In this document: positions 11,233 to 22,881 of the stretch, in pieces
Layout: every line of letters starts with the position of its first letter
Position numbering within the stretch: position 1 is the first letter of the stretch
Origin: Sclerotinia nivalis
Lineage: Eukaryota; Ascomycota; Leotiomycetes; Helotiales; Sclerotiniaceae
NCBI GenBank assembly: GCA_029531795.1
Contig: JAPEIS010000012.1
Span: 1,860,001 to 1,924,000, forward strand
Direction of reading: 5' to 3'
DNA: 64,000 bases
The notes under the pieces: model-generated
What the model saw: the letters and a program-made list of their open reading frames with translations, nothing else
The model's database searches: none
What the model was told of the DNA's origin: nothing
Position numbers and translations under genes: made by a program

Positions 11233-13712
11233 GATAATGTTTTGTATCTAATCATTTACTTTTCATCTAAGTATACAACAGCGGAATGCAATTATAAGAT
11301 TTACAATAAAGAATTATTTGCTATTATCAAAGCAATAGAAGAATAACGCTCAAAGCTTTAAGGCTTATAAGAAAAGTTCGAAATTCTCATTGATTACAAA
11401 AACCTCGAATATTTTATAACTACAAAAGCTCTCAATCAACAACAAATGCAATGGTCTGAATTTCTATCTCAATATAATTTCTGTATAGTTTATCGATCAG
11501 GAAATAAAGCTATTCGATTAGATGCACTAAATAGAAAACACGAAGATCAATTGTATCACTCTGATCCAAATAATGAGTGTTTAAAGAATCGAGAATGTAT
11601 TGTCCTCTCTCAAGGCCGTTTTGACAATGACCTTTATAAGGATTTGATTAAGTATATCAATTTGACATTAATAGAGACAATAATACCATTCTACGATCAA
11701 TCAATTGATACTTTAATCGATACAATATATACTAGATCTAATATCGCAAATCAATTTATCTTTGTTTTTAACGATCCATCGATAATTAAATAACCAAAAG
11801 AGTATCGTAAAACCCTTCGGATTGTTATACAAGATTATTCGATCCAAAATAATAGAATTTACTACCAGAATAAGATTTGGGTTTCACCAAACGATGAATT
11901 CAAACTCCAAATTATCTATCGAATTCATTCTTCTAATTCTATCGATCATTCTAATCGAATTAAAACAATCGATCTTATCTCTTGTACATACTAATAGCCT
12001 AATATATATTTGAAGATCGCATCCTATATAAAAACCTACGAACTTTGTATTTGCACCAAATCATCCAAATCAGCGTTTCCCGGATTTTTGAAACCACTAT
12101 CTATCCTTTTTCGTATATAATCTGATATCTCAATCGATTATATTATACTACTCTCGGATTACATTCGTTATAATTCTACTTATAAATATATCTTAATGAT
12201 AATCTGCAAACTAATCAAAATGAAACATTTCATCGATATATATATACTAACGACAAAAAAGTTAATCGATACTTTTATCAACTACATTTATACACTTTAT
12301 AAACTTCCGAACAATATTATTTCCGATCAGAAAACACAATTCGTATCAGGATTCTAATTACAACTCTCGGAACGATTGGGAGTTACCTTAAAACATTCTT
12401 CAGCTTTTCATTTTCAAACAGATAATCAAACTGAGCATATTAATTCGATTCTGGAATAGTATTTACAAGCTTTTGTTAACTATCATTAAAACGATTAATT
12501 GGATCAGCTATCTTTAATCGAATTTGTATCTAATAATTTGATCTCTGAAACAATTGGTTGTTTGTCTTTCTTCGTTAATTACAACTTTAATCTATATCTA
12601 GATATTGAATTTAGTAAACTTTATCCATCGGATATAACTTTAATACAAAAACAGAAATTCTTTAAAGATAATAGAATTGCAGATTATATAGAATATATCT
12701 TGAAATAACTTTGTATTCTTATACAATAAACAATTACTACTTATAAAGACTATACTAACCACTACTGTTTTGATTCATCTCGCTACACAATTGACCAGAA
12801 AGTCTTTATCAATACCAAGAATATAAAGACTTTACGCAAAGCAAAAAAGCTAAATGATAAATAGATCGACCCTTACAAGATTATCAAAGTTTATCCTCAT
12901 ACTTGTTTTATTCAAATACCTAAGAATGTTAAAATCTTCCCTGTTTTCTATTATTCTCTTTTATTTCCAGCTTATACTAATCCTTACTTTCCAACTCAAA
13001 CAACGATTAACGAATCAGAATCCCTGATTACACAGAACAGAATTTTAGAGCAAAACAATGATAAAGATGAACTTATTCAGAAATGGATATTTAAAGGAGT
13101 TCTAGATAATCATGATAAAGATAACCATCATTATTTGATCAAATGAAGATATTACACATCAACTTAACAATTAGTTAATGATTTAAAAAATAACGAAAAG
13201 GTTCTTATCGAATATCATCGCCTTCATTCAGAGAAACCAGGACCGCCAGTTTAAATCCTAAAGCACCCCGACACTACTATATTGCAATCGGAACCACAGA
13301 ATTTGCAATCGAAATCACATAACGCGATTGCTACACCCACTCTACGAAGATCTACTCGCATCAAGATTGTTCGCTTCGCCTAAAGGTATATTATGTATTA
13401 TAATAATAAGAGATATAATATCATTAAAGGATATTATATATTTTTTGTTCAAAGATCTAATTGAGGAAAGAGATCTGTATTTTTTCTTTATTTTTCTTTA
13501 TTTTTTAATACCCATTTAGAGTCAAATGGTTTTCTTGAAAAGGGGATACTGTTACAGGTTCATCTCCCTTCACCTATACATGATCATATATGCCTTAAGC
13601 ACACATATATACACTCACTTCTATATAGTCAGATCACCTCCTTGACCTCCTTCTCCTCCTCGTAGTACAACAATAGATCAAACCTACACATACCTTTTCC
13701 CTCACCATGATA
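11233..13712 (+). mobile_element. Element B, right arm: RNase H, integrase, chromodomain, 3' LTR
   Basis: The plus-strand translation resumes in RNase H (FSSKYTTAECNYKIYNKELF at 11261-11320), then gives the RNase H tail and linker (11446-11793), a decayed integrase zinc finger and core (about 11800-12710, with ISDQKTQFVSGF near 12330 and a TDNQTEHIN block near 12420), a C-terminal integrase segment (12780-12990) and a chromodomain (about 13070-13170, WIFKGVLDNHDKDNHHYL). A 3' LTR closes it. It is the continuation of bases 1-786. Frames are broken by RIP-like stops. Confidence 0.9.
13550..13712 (+). repeat. 3' LTR of element B
   Basis: Starts TGTTACAGG after the purine tract GAAAAGGGGA and ends CCATGATA. 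It is the mirror-orientation copy of 787-950 at about 163 bp, differing mainly by transitions. It abuts element C reverse transcriptase sequence at 13713, so its right edge is the insertion boundary. The matching left flank of B is outside the window. Confidence 0.87.
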
Positions 13713-13981
13713 ATAATAAAACCAAAGTATTTAATCCTTTTAACATTGAATTCATATTTGTTGATATCGACCTATAAACCAGCTTTTCAGAAACAATCAA
13801 GGATTTGTAATATATACAATTTGTACTCTGATTTGTTTTCAAAGTAAATCAGAATGTTGTCTAGATAAACTATACACATTACATCCAAAAGATTAAAAAG
13901 AATATCGTTTATATAATACTAATAAGTAATAGAATTATTGATTAATCCGAAAAATAAAATTTTACACTTATAAATTCTGTA

Positions 13982-14275
13982 TCAAATTCGGAATATAATT
14001 AAATCTTCGAAATCAAAATGCATACGAATTCGATAGAAAACTTGCCGAATATCCAACTTCATAAAGATTTTCGATTTCGATATACATACTAACATTTCGT
14101 CGATTAAAGACAAAAAGTATTCGTCTCTTTTGGTAAGCACATTAAAACATCGGAAATCGATACAAAAACGTAAACTACCATTTGACTTGAAAACGAAAAA
14201 TACAGATACAACAAAAGGAGATAAATTAGCCTCGATAAAACCCTTTTTCAGATTATCCACCAAATATTCTTTCAC
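13982..14275 (-). pseudogene. Element C reverse transcriptase fragment (fingers/palm)
   Basis: A 97-codon open stretch carrying RT motifs in canonical gypsy order: FVFKSNGSLRFCIDFR, then LSLIDEML, then KIFMKLDIRQVFYRIRM with the first catalytic Asp (KLD). The frame breaks downstream, but the YLDD box follows at about 13880. It is distinct in sequence from elements A and B. Confidence 0.85.
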
Positions 14276-14437
14276 AATTAGTAATTCCTTCGAAGATATA
14301 TTATATATCGGGCTAGTCCTGAATTATACATCGGGGGGAATTTCGATTTTATAATCGTATACAGTATATTGTAGCAATTTATCTGATTCCTTTTTGGAAA
14401 AAACTTCAAGATACTCATAGTAAACCTGGGAAACTTT

Positions 14438-16240
14438 TTAAATCAATTCCTGAAACTCTTCGTTGTTCGAATTCCGCATTCGATCTTCTAACACTATATT
14501 GATTTCATAAATGCTAATAGAAAAGATAATATTATCACAACAACGATTATACATTTTGAAAGCTTCAACAAAAATTGTAATAATATCAATAACGATTTGT
14601 AAAAGATAAATTGATTGATAATATTCAAAAAACAGTTCATTTAAAAGTACAAAACGATTAATTAGTTTAATCCCCACAGAAAAAAGCAAATTCTCGGTTT
14701 TGGTTCCTACAAAAGGAAGCAAATTTCGTTCGAAAAATAAGCTTTCCTGGAATTCCTTTTCCATTTGTTAGAGATTAATATATAAATCCCATTTATACTT
14801 AATAATGAATTTAGCTAAAAAAAGAAAGGATTCTAGATAATCGATTTCGAAAAAAGTATTATATTGTCATATATCTTTTTCAAATTCGAGATTGGATAAT
14901 GATTTAAAGACTAAAAGAGATTTTCTGGAGATAATTATATCCTTTGAAAAACATAGAACTAATAATAAATCCTTTAACCATACTAATTGATAATTGAAAA
15001 ATCTAGGTATTACATTATAAACTTTGAACTATAGATTTTCGATAATGATATCCCTTTTCATATCAATTAATAAAAAAAAAACTTAAAGAAAGATTCTACC
15101 ATTTAATCGAAACATCAAACGAATAGAATGAATAACAATAGTACCTTGCCAACCATCGTATCCTTGAATAGGGATAGGATTATTCAAAGAAATGATAGGG
15201 ATATTAATATATCAAGAAAATTGATATACAAAACGAATATTAATAAGCAAATAAGCAAACACATCAATATGTTAAGATCACATAGGCAAAGAATCAATTA
15301 GTCGTAAAACCGTAGCCCAAACTTTTCATTACCCTTTCTAATTATGAATAAACTATTACTTTTAAGTTCAATCAATAAAGAGATATCAGAACGCCTATAG
15401 TTCGCCACCATTCCTGTCCTTTCATAAGCAATACAAAGAAGCTTGTTTACTAAACAATCCAAACTGATCGATGACGTTCCTACGCTGATGATTCGAAATG
15501 AGAACGCCTCCGTTTAGGTTTCTTGTTTTGACGAAACTGTTGCGTGATCGTAACACAATATCCGCCAATACAAAAAACCAGATTTGGAAACCATAAACTA
15601 AAAAATGACAAAGAAGTAAAAAGCTATCGCCATCTATAAAACTCCAAAGATCAATATATTTGAGGTTATATTGATAACTTTAGAAGAAGACTTTCCTAAG
15701 AACTAATCCTTTTCCGATTCATATAAATCGAAATCAGGAAGTTCCGAAAGGGTTTCCTTATCTTCAAAGGCTGTATCAACCTCATAGATGCCAAAAGAAC
15801 AAATGTAGTCCTTAATCCAATTAAAAACTTTGCATTTGAAGCAAACGAAGAATAAGATAGAAGAATGAAACTTGAAATTCGGTATAAAACTAAGGGCGGC
15901 CGATTTTTCCCTTCCTATACATTCTGACTTGGTATTATCATACAAAAAGATAGAACTCCTAGCACAATTGTCAGGCAAGGAAGCTTTTCAACCAAGATTC
16001 CTGGCCATTGTAGTATATTTCTGATTCACAATATATATCCTTACATCTACATTCATTAAATGATTCATATAACCTTAGAAATCGGGGTAAAGATCCATAA
16101 TAACTACTATCGCAGCTTTTAGTGAGAAGGAAAGTTTCGAAGTGAATTCTCTTCGAAAGAAGTCTTCTGATTGATCGACTTCTATTACAAATTCCAAGAA
16201 TTATGTATAGAATTGATAAAAAATCATAATTCTTATTCAT
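14438..16240 (-). pseudogene. Element C gag/protease region, decayed
   Basis: Open stretches at 14438-14764, 15703-15978 and 15971-16240 lack stops. Within 15703-15978 the reading CFKCKVFNWIKDYIC resembles a damaged CCHC zinc knuckle. Placement upstream of RT supports gag and protease, but no active-site motif was recognised. From 14765 to 15702 the sequence is AT-rich with no clear open frame. Confidence 0.45.
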
Positions 16241-17280
16241 AGAAATCGGAATTCGTTTATAACCAATTCCTATCGATTAAATATAAAATAAATAAAACCA
16301 AAGTAATCCAAAACGTTTTAATATATAGCAAACTTCTTTCGAATCATTTTCGATTTCAGATATTGTTGTATATCACCAATAGTCCATCGAAAGATAATAC
16401 AAACTTTTGTATTCTCGTTTAGATAATGATCTATATTATCTAAGAGTTTTCCTTTTGTAAGGAGTTTTTATAATTCGAAAAAAGAATTGACTTTATTGTT
16501 GAGAAATTCAAGATCTTTTACTCTCGTATTGAGTCTTCCATAAAGAGATATCATAGATACTGATCTTTTTTCTATTGTAAAATCTTCTTTGTTAGATATA
16601 ACAATATCGAGATCTTCAATTTGTCGAGAATACCATTATCGTATTCGAAAACGAAAGGGAAATCTATTATCATCTATATCAGAGAATCTTTTTTGTAAAA
16701 AGCTAACTAAAGCAAAATGAATCTAATCCAATTGTTCTAATATAACCTAATTTTGAACTCAGATTTCGTAGTTTTCTTTTTGTAGGCTTTGAAGATTTGT
16801 CGTTCCGACTACAAAAAGAACTGATTCTCCTCAAGTTGATGAATACAAGAGCAGACTTATAGTTACCATTTCGTCGATTCCTATATCAAATCCAGGATCT
16901 TCCTTTTATCTAATTTATTCGATTTGAACTTGTAATTCCGCTACAATGGATTCAGCGATAGTAAATAAAAGCATACAGGGTTTTCTCGAACAAATAGATA
17001 TAACAATGATACCAATGAAAATTCGGAAAGGTCAATCGGATATATATAAAGAGTTTCGCTAATTCAATAACTTCAATAAGTATAACTAGCTAGATATTCT
17101 GGTTTTCTTAAGGGATATTATAGCCTTCTCAAAGGATATTCTGTCCTTTTCAAGAATGCTAATAAGTTTATTATAATATAACGATAATTTTAATTCAAAA
17201 TATAATAGAATGAATCAATTAATCTATATTAGAGAATAACAAACTACCGTACCAAATACAATAGAGTTGAGTCTTTTATA

Positions 17281-17297
17281 GTCCCCTCGGAGGGGAC
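17281..17297. repeat. GC hairpin 1 (GTCCCC-TCGGA-GGGGAC)
   Basis: Perfect 6-bp stem with a TCGGA pentaloop standing in AT-rich DNA. The same loop type recurs at 17354-17372 and, as CCGGA, in the intron hairpin at 44126-44142. Confidence 0.85.
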
Positions 17298-17353
17298 CAA
17301 AGCCCTAAGCGAATACAGGGTGAAATAAATGAAATAATAACCTGAGGCATTTT

Positions 17354-17372
17354 GGTCCCTTCGGAGGGGACC
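17354..17372. repeat. GC hairpin 2 (GGTCCCT-TCGGA-GGGGACC)
   Basis: Seven-pair stem including one T-G wobble, TCGGA loop, 73 bp from hairpin 1. Its flank repeats part of the first copy's neighbourhood (GGACCAAA). Confidence 0.85.
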
Positions 17373-17753
17373 AAAAGCCGAAAGAATGGCCTAAGGCATT
17401 TATGGCATAATAGAATAACAGGATCGTCACAGTTGAAATAGGCGGAACAATAGGGATGGGATGAAATTGAATTAGATAGGTAATTAATCTATCGTTTTCT
17501 TTCTTTCATTATATAAATATAGTTTTCTCGATTTACAGATCAAGAATAAATTTTTGAATTATAGATTGTAGATCGATTATTTCTATTTTTATTTTTATAC
17601 TATAATCATAAAGGAAAGTGAGATAATAATATCAGATCGCAATATCGTTAATTATAGCAATAACGAATTCTTCGGGGGAGCCGGGTTGGTTAGACAGGTG
17701 CGGACAGGATAATATCGTAGAAATATTGATACAGGTAGGTAGAAGCTATATAG

Positions 17754-17966
17754 TATTATAAAAACAATAAATAGAATAATAGAAATCACTTTTATTAATA
17801 AAACATAGCTCAAAGAGTTATGTTTCTACAAAAAGAATAGTTCCTTAAATACAATTATGTATAACATTAACCCCAACCAGGGCTAGCCTACACTTATCCG
17901 AGGTCCGATTCCTATGGGTCGGAACCCGAGCGGTCTCCGTATACCATATACGGGGACCCCGTGACA
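17754..17966 (-). repeat. Solo LTR, 213 bp, partly RIP-mutated copy
   Basis: Aligns end to end without gaps to 38551-38763. The left part (to about 17880) differs from that copy by many changes, almost all C/T or G/A transitions, while the right part of about 85 bp is nearly identical. The ends read TATTATAA and CCGTGACA, where the intact family end is TGTCACGG in inverted orientation. ATAG occurs on both sides (17750-17753 and 17967-17970) as a possible target duplication. Confidence 0.85.
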
Positions 17967-19294
17967 ATAGGATTTATATACAAATCGAAAATCGAAATTT
18001 CAACATTTTATTTTCAACGATTCAAATTGTATAATATATTTCTAAATTCCCGATTCTATATATAATTATATAAAGAATCTATAATTAAAATTTCAATTAA
18101 TTATATTAATTATTGGTAGAGTTATTAATAGGTCAAAATCGTGATTTTTGGTGTAAATGGGTGGCCCAAAAGAGGGGGTGGCCCGAAAGTAGGGTACTAG
18201 ACTTATGCAAAATGCTATACAATATGAATACAATATGAATAATAATTAGACAAGACATACTCTAGGATTGTTACCTCCGTCAAGGAAGCCAAGTCTCTAG
18301 TCACTGATTACTGTAACTCGCTTGTGTACATCAAAATTGAATATTTGAACATGCCCAAGAACTAGGAGACTTTCAAAGAACCGTGGAATCTTTCATAACT
18401 TACACTTATGAGGGTATCAAAAAGACATAGCTAGGTCATTTTAAAGGTCGCTAGGTAGTATTTATACTATTTATTTCTTATTTTTAGAATAAGCATTAAG
18501 TCTTACCATCTTCGAATTTAATTCTGAACCGCTCCTTACAATCTCTGGGTTACAAAAATCTCCCATAAGTTCGATTAATCTCAGTCATTTTTACACTCCC
18601 TATGTGCTTGATTTGTGTGTTGCACCATTCGAAGGCTACTCTACTTTCACCCACCAACTTACGTTTAATATGAATTCAAAAACGTGGAATAACAGTTATG
18701 GACAAGAAATCCGCATACATTCAGGTAGCTCCAGGGCATGAACAATATTCAGTAGTCACTATATCTAATTCACGTGCATTATAATGTATTGATAGAGGTA
18801 TATTGTATTCTCTCTATCTAATTTATTGTCAGCCTGTTTAATATGGGAAAGATAACAATTTTTGTAAAGATTTGCCATAAGTCTAATGAAACCATAATAA
18901 ATACTGAAATACACGCCAAAGCCCATGCTAAACCACAACTCCATGATCCATATTCCCGTGATCTTTTGCCAATTTTGGTTAAAATATTGCCTAGTGTAAA
19001 GTAACCAATTCCCCGTGGCCGGTGAATTTTTTGTTCCCAGCTGATTTCCTTCCCTGCACACCACAATTTCTCCATTCTGTAATCCGCAACCAGATTCTCC
19101 TCGAGCACTGGCCCAAGTGACAAGCAATCATTAAAAACCCAAACCCTTTCATCTTGCATCAAAAGCATCCAGTAAAACTGCCGAATCGAATCCATCCATA
19201 TTAAAATCATCAAATGTCCCCTACCATTTCTTTGTCGACCTTTCCTCAATTCAATCTCAACTCCAGGAATATTTCTCCGTTATCAGTGGACCGT
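17967..19294. other. Intergenic, AT-rich to mixed, no gene recognised
   Basis: The first 250 bp are AT-rich. A direct repeat GGTGGCCC-A/G-AAAG occurs at about 18161 and 18178 in a G-rich patch. Overlapping minus-strand open stretches at 18765-19249 show no recognisable domain. They probably belong to the 3' untranslated region of the RING gene whose stop is at 19295. Confidence 0.5.
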
Positions 19295-21397
19295 TTAAGG
19301 TGAGAGAGCAACCTGATTTCTGCACAGTGGACAGGTATTATGACTCATCAACCACTCTGTAATGCAGCTTCTCCCAAAGATATGCCTACAATTTGGCATC
19401 TTCACAGGTTCATGCGGCTCGCCAACATCATCATATGCGTCCTCACAGAAACACTCGTTCATACTGATTTGGTTTAGGACCTTAGATATGCATTTTTCTC
19501 TTCTCTCTCTTTCTCTCTTCCTCTTTTTACTTTCCTTCTCCTTTGTAAGTGCTTCTTCCCTAGCAAGTGCTGCTCGATGGCGATCAGCGCGTCTTTGGCG
19601 ACTTCCACGACTACCATGGTGTTGTCTCAAATGACCATCAGCTGGACTGTTTGCTGGGGCTGGTGCGCGTTCTGCACGTCGATCTGGATCCCTATCAATT
19701 GGATGATATCCATCGTCGTGGAAGTCACCCGGGTGAATGGGATGATTGATTTCATCATTTACCGTGGGAAGATTGTACATACCAGGTGAACGGGGTAAAC
19801 CACGGCGAGGTCGCTCGGCTTCAAGTCGTTGGGCAAGGGTTAGACCGCGAGTTTGCCTCATATATGCTTCGGCCAGATATTCATTGTTGATCTGATATGG
19901 GGAGAAATTAGATAGAGAGGGCTCTGGATGTCTAGGTCTAGGAAAATTGATAACAGGCTCTGTGATTGGAGAATTCATTTCTATATTCAAACTTTCGATG
20001 CTTTCGGCATGAGCAAGTTCTCTCCTCGGTCTAGTATTGGAACAAGCACCACTGTTATGTTCATGTCCGTGACTAGTTGCTGACCTGTCAGCACCGTTGG
20101 TGTGTGTGTTTTGAAGCCCACTTGAAGATGTGTTGCCGGCTACTGTGTTTAAACTAGTTCCGTTACTTTGTGCAGCTTGGCGACTAGTTGCTTGCATACG
20201 GGCCGCAAAGCTTGGTCTATCGGCCCGGTCGGATGAATGGTGCAATCTGAGAGCATTAAGATCCCCTAATAATGAACTTTCTTGGGCAGTACCATACACT
20301 CCTGGCGTAGATCGAACAGGGATGCGGAATTCTTGCGGTACCACGTTGTGACAATGTCTCTGTCTAGTTGAGGCGACTTGTTCTGAGAGGACTGGTTCTT
20401 GTCCGTTCATCAAGGGAAACCGAGCAGAAGTCGTAAATGCTTGGCGTAAAGGAGGTGGCTGATCAGCACCGCTGACACGTTGTTGTGACGAAGTCGGTCT
20501 AGTAGCAACTGGAATACTTGATTGCGACGTGGTCTGACGAGCAGTTACAGCTTTTTGCTGCGACGAAGCAGTTCCAACAAAAACTGGAATACTTGATCGT
20601 GAAGTGGGTTGGGGATCACTTACAACTCTTGGCTGCACCGAATATGACTCAACAGCATCACTGGCACTAGATCGATATTCAGATTGATTTGGAAGAACGG
20701 TTACTCGTGGTAAGTTGGAATGGCCAGGAGTACCAAATCTTTCTTGCAACGAAGCGGACCTAACAGCGGTTGGAAGTCTTGATACTGTGGCGCGTGGTTC
20801 TGGATTTCTGACAATTCTTGCTGGTAAGGGAGTATCTCGATCAATATTCGAGCCTCGCAGACGATTTAAAGATTGCTGAGGAGTGTCTACTCTGACTCGA
20901 GGGGTAGATTGAGCATTGGTAGCGTCTTCCAAATGATGGAGTTCTAGCACAGGAACTCGAGTAACTAATCTTGGTTGGGGACCAGACTGAGCTGTAATAA
21001 CATCTACCAAATGATGCAGTTCTGGTTCAGGGGTAACTTCCCTTGATTGAGGGGCAGATTCCATGGTGGTGTCATCTTGCGCACGATATATATATGGCTC
21101 AGTATTAACTCGTGGCTCTGCATCAGCGGGTGAAACAGGAACAGTTACTTCCGGCGACGCTGAATAAACCCGAGAAGCAACGGGAACATTGTATGCATCT
21201 TGGTTGACGTCTACATGACGTTTCTCAGTTCTTGAAATGCGTGATGCTTGTCCAAACACTTCTTTATAGCTCGAGGGGTCCCAGGCGAAGTTGTGTTGGG
21301 GATTGCCTGGGGGTTTGTATGCGCGGCCGACACCCTTGTGAAAAGCGCCGTTGATGTTGCGACCGAAGCTACGAAAATAGTTTTTAAAATCAGACAT
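19295..21397 (-). CDS. RING-type zinc-finger protein, probable E3 ubiquitin ligase (RING gene 1)
   Basis: A single-exon 700-residue protein. Residues 1-600 are low-complexity, rich in Ser, Pro, Gln, Thr and Arg, with repeated segments such as QSGPQPR and SSIPV. A basic, charged stretch (KEKESKKRKRERERREK, about 620-637) precedes a C-terminal RING at about 649-693: CFC, then KMPNCRHIFGRSC, then TCPLCR. RING domains bind two zinc ions and recruit E2 enzymes. Here the first pair is C-x-C instead of C-x2-C, and Gly replaces the usual His/Cys after HxF, so zinc geometry may be unusual. It is the first of three related genes on the same strand (next at 22069 and 23938), next to the transposon nest. 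The ATG at 21397 gives MSDFKNYF. Substrate is unknown. Confidence 0.8.
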   Translation of the reverse strand: MSDFKNYFRSFGRNINGAFHKGVGRAYKPPGNPQHNFAWDPSSYKEVFGQASRISRTEKRHVDVNQDAYNVPVASRVYSASPEVTVPVSPADAEPRVNTEPYIYRAQDDTTMESAPQSREVTPEPELHHLVDVITAQSGPQPRLVTRVPVLELHHLEDATNAQSTPRVRVDTPQQSLNRLRGSNIDRDTPLPARIVRNPEPRATVSRLPTAVRSASLQERFGTPGHSNLPRVTVLPNQSEYRSSASDAVESYSVQPRVVSDPQPTSRSSIPVFVGTASSQQKAVTARQTTSQSSIPVATRPTSSQQRVSGADQPPPLRQAFTTSARFPLMNGQEPVLSEQVASTRQRHCHNVVPQEFRIPVRSTPGVYGTAQESSLLGDLNALRLHHSSDRADRPSFAARMQATSRQAAQSNGTSLNTVAGNTSSSGLQNTHTNGADRSATSHGHEHNSGACSNTRPRRELAHAESIESLNIEMNSPITEPVINFPRPRHPEPSLSNFSPYQINNEYLAEAYMRQTRGLTLAQRLEAERPRRGLPRSPGMYNLPTVNDEINHPIHPGDFHDDGYHPIDRDPDRRAERAPAPANSPADGHLRQHHGSRGSRQRRADRHRAALAREEALTKEKESKKRKRERERREKCISKVLNQISMNECFCEDAYDDVGEPHEPVKMPNCRHIFGRSCITEWLMSHNTCPLCRNQVALSP

Positions 21398-22068
21398 TCT
21401 GAAGGAGGTACTTGTAAATGTTGGGTAACGGAATGAAGACTTAAATGCCGAAATATTGTTAAATTGTCCAAGTCGAGGCCAGGTAGATAGAAGTGGTCAA
21501 GATTTTGTTGTAGATATTGATCTGTAGGAAGATGATGAAGAATACTTTGAAGAGGAATGTGCTGTTTATATAACAATTGAAGAGCTGGTACAGTCTAATG
21601 TACATGTACTAGCGTCAATAGTACTGCAGTCATGTAACTCACCAGTGTGGGTTTCTAGGCACATGAGCTACTTTTCACTTGTATGGCTGTGCCCTAGATT
21701 CTATGGTGTTCTAATCTTCTAGTCACAATTCTCATCATGTCCGCGGTTGGCCATTGTCAGTTGCTGGTCATTTTTCAGTGGGCGACGAAGAGGCCCTACT
21801 TCCAGTAATGATAAGAGATCTAGATAGTTCTTCCAATAGTTGCTTCAGCTCAATTGCGTGAAAACTGTTCACCAAAATTACATCTGCAAGAAGGACAAAA
21901 AGTTATCCATCCATTATGAGTATCAATATCGGTTCATTGGTTTACTTTTGAATTAACTACAGCCCCCTTCGTCTACTAGAATCAAACACTATCCGCCGGT
22001 GAACCATCAATCTATTCACCCCATCCCACCACTTCCCATCCTTTGCCATTACCTCGGGTTCAATCATG
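21398..22068. other. Intergenic between RING genes 1 and 2
   Basis: Promoter side of RING gene 1 and 3' side of RING gene 2. No credible coding frame. The open stretch 21211-21576 is a shadow of RING gene 1 and its leader. Palindromic TGTACATGTACT lies near 21600. Confidence 0.5.
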
Positions 22069-22881
22069 CTAGTCAGGCTGCGAATAATGATAATCAATGA
22101 CCCTATACAACCCCCGGTCATCCATTCGCTCTACCGGCACATCCATCACCAAAATCACCCTCTTTCTACACATCGGACAAGTCGGAATCCGGTTTTCATT
22201 TAACCATTGTACAATACAATATTTTCCGAAAATATGAGGACATTCCGGCATCTTGACTGCCTCATGCGAATCCTTCTCGATCTTTGACGTTGGGTCTGCG
22301 TATGGGGCTCCGCAGAAGCAAAGTTCAAGCTCATCTACGCCGCTTGTAACTGGTACGAGAATCTGCCCAATAGCATGTTCTTTTCCCGTCGGCATGGATA
22401 CCGGTTCGGTTCCAAATGAAAGTAGTCCTTGTTGTTGGAGACTGGTAATATGATTATTGTAGTAGTCTTCTCGCATGAGAAGTTCTATTTTTGCAGGGAG
22501 TGAGGATTCTAGAATGTACACTAGTAACTATAATGGATTTTGTGATGATATTACCATATCGTCGCCGAAAATCGAATATGTATTGTATTGGGCTGGTGTA
22601 TTTTCTCGTGTAGCTTCCTCACTTGAGATGATGTTGATTCCATCGGTGCGCTCGGGACGCAAATCGACTAATCCATTCATCGACAATGTAAGTTGACTGT
22701 GATCTAGATGCCTATCTAAGGATAATCGCTGCGCAGAGCCGTGGGAGTCAATGGCTTGTTGGGCATCTTCCTGAATTTGTTCATCCTCCTCCATGTTTCG
22801 ATCGTTGCCGTTTGCACCGCTTCCTCTCACTGCACGTCTTGCTTCGACCAAGTAACGGATTGCACCGCGAAATCTCTGCAT
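22069..22881 (-). CDS. RING-type zinc-finger protein (RING gene 2), in-frame TAG or short intron
   Basis: ATG at 22881 opens 117 codons (MQRFRGAIRYLVEARRAV) ending at TAG (22528-22530). The same frame then continues to a C-terminal RING: CFCGAPY, KMPECPHIFGKYC, TCPMCR. Two readings are possible: a disabled gene, or an intron at 22509-22622 (114 nt, donor GTGAGG, acceptor TTCTAG, phase 1). The intron would remove the stop and keep frame, giving exons 22623-22881 and 22069-22508 and 232 residues. The RING shares the C-x-C start and the Gly in place of the fifth ligand with its two neighbours. N-terminal residues are acidic (EEDEQIQED). Probable E3 ligase, substrate unknown. Confidence 0.65.

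Larger units (their letters stand above)
13713..17100 (-). mobile_element. Element C: decayed Ty3/gypsy retrotransposon of a second family, 5' part
   Basis: On the minus strand, sequence leading up to the element B insertion reads as a different gypsy RT: LKKGFIEANLSPF, GSLRFCIDFRCFNVLTKRD, KIFMKLDIRQVFYRIRMH (13982-14275), and beyond it a decayed CIVYLDNILIYFEN near 13860-13900, ending at KRIKYFGF beside 13713. The rest of RNase H, integrase and the 3' LTR must lie left of the window. To the right the region (14438-16240) is gag/protease-like by position. The right limit is uncertain and no 5' LTR was found. Confidence 0.8.
17101..17753. other. AT-rich stretch with GC hairpins, no gene
   Basis: Mostly AT-rich sequence without a credible coding frame. 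It contains two GC hairpins (listed separately), each near a repeated CCT-A/G-AGGCATTT module (17341-17350 and 17390-17400). A short GC-richer island follows at about 17675-17710. It may be the tail of element C, or a separate insertion possibly of mitochondrial origin. Confidence 0.5.

Noticed and set aside
18765..19249. Two overlapping minus-strand open stretches of 120 and 143 codons
   Set aside because: They overlap each other in different frames, have no domain, and lie just downstream of RING gene 1, so UTR is more likely.
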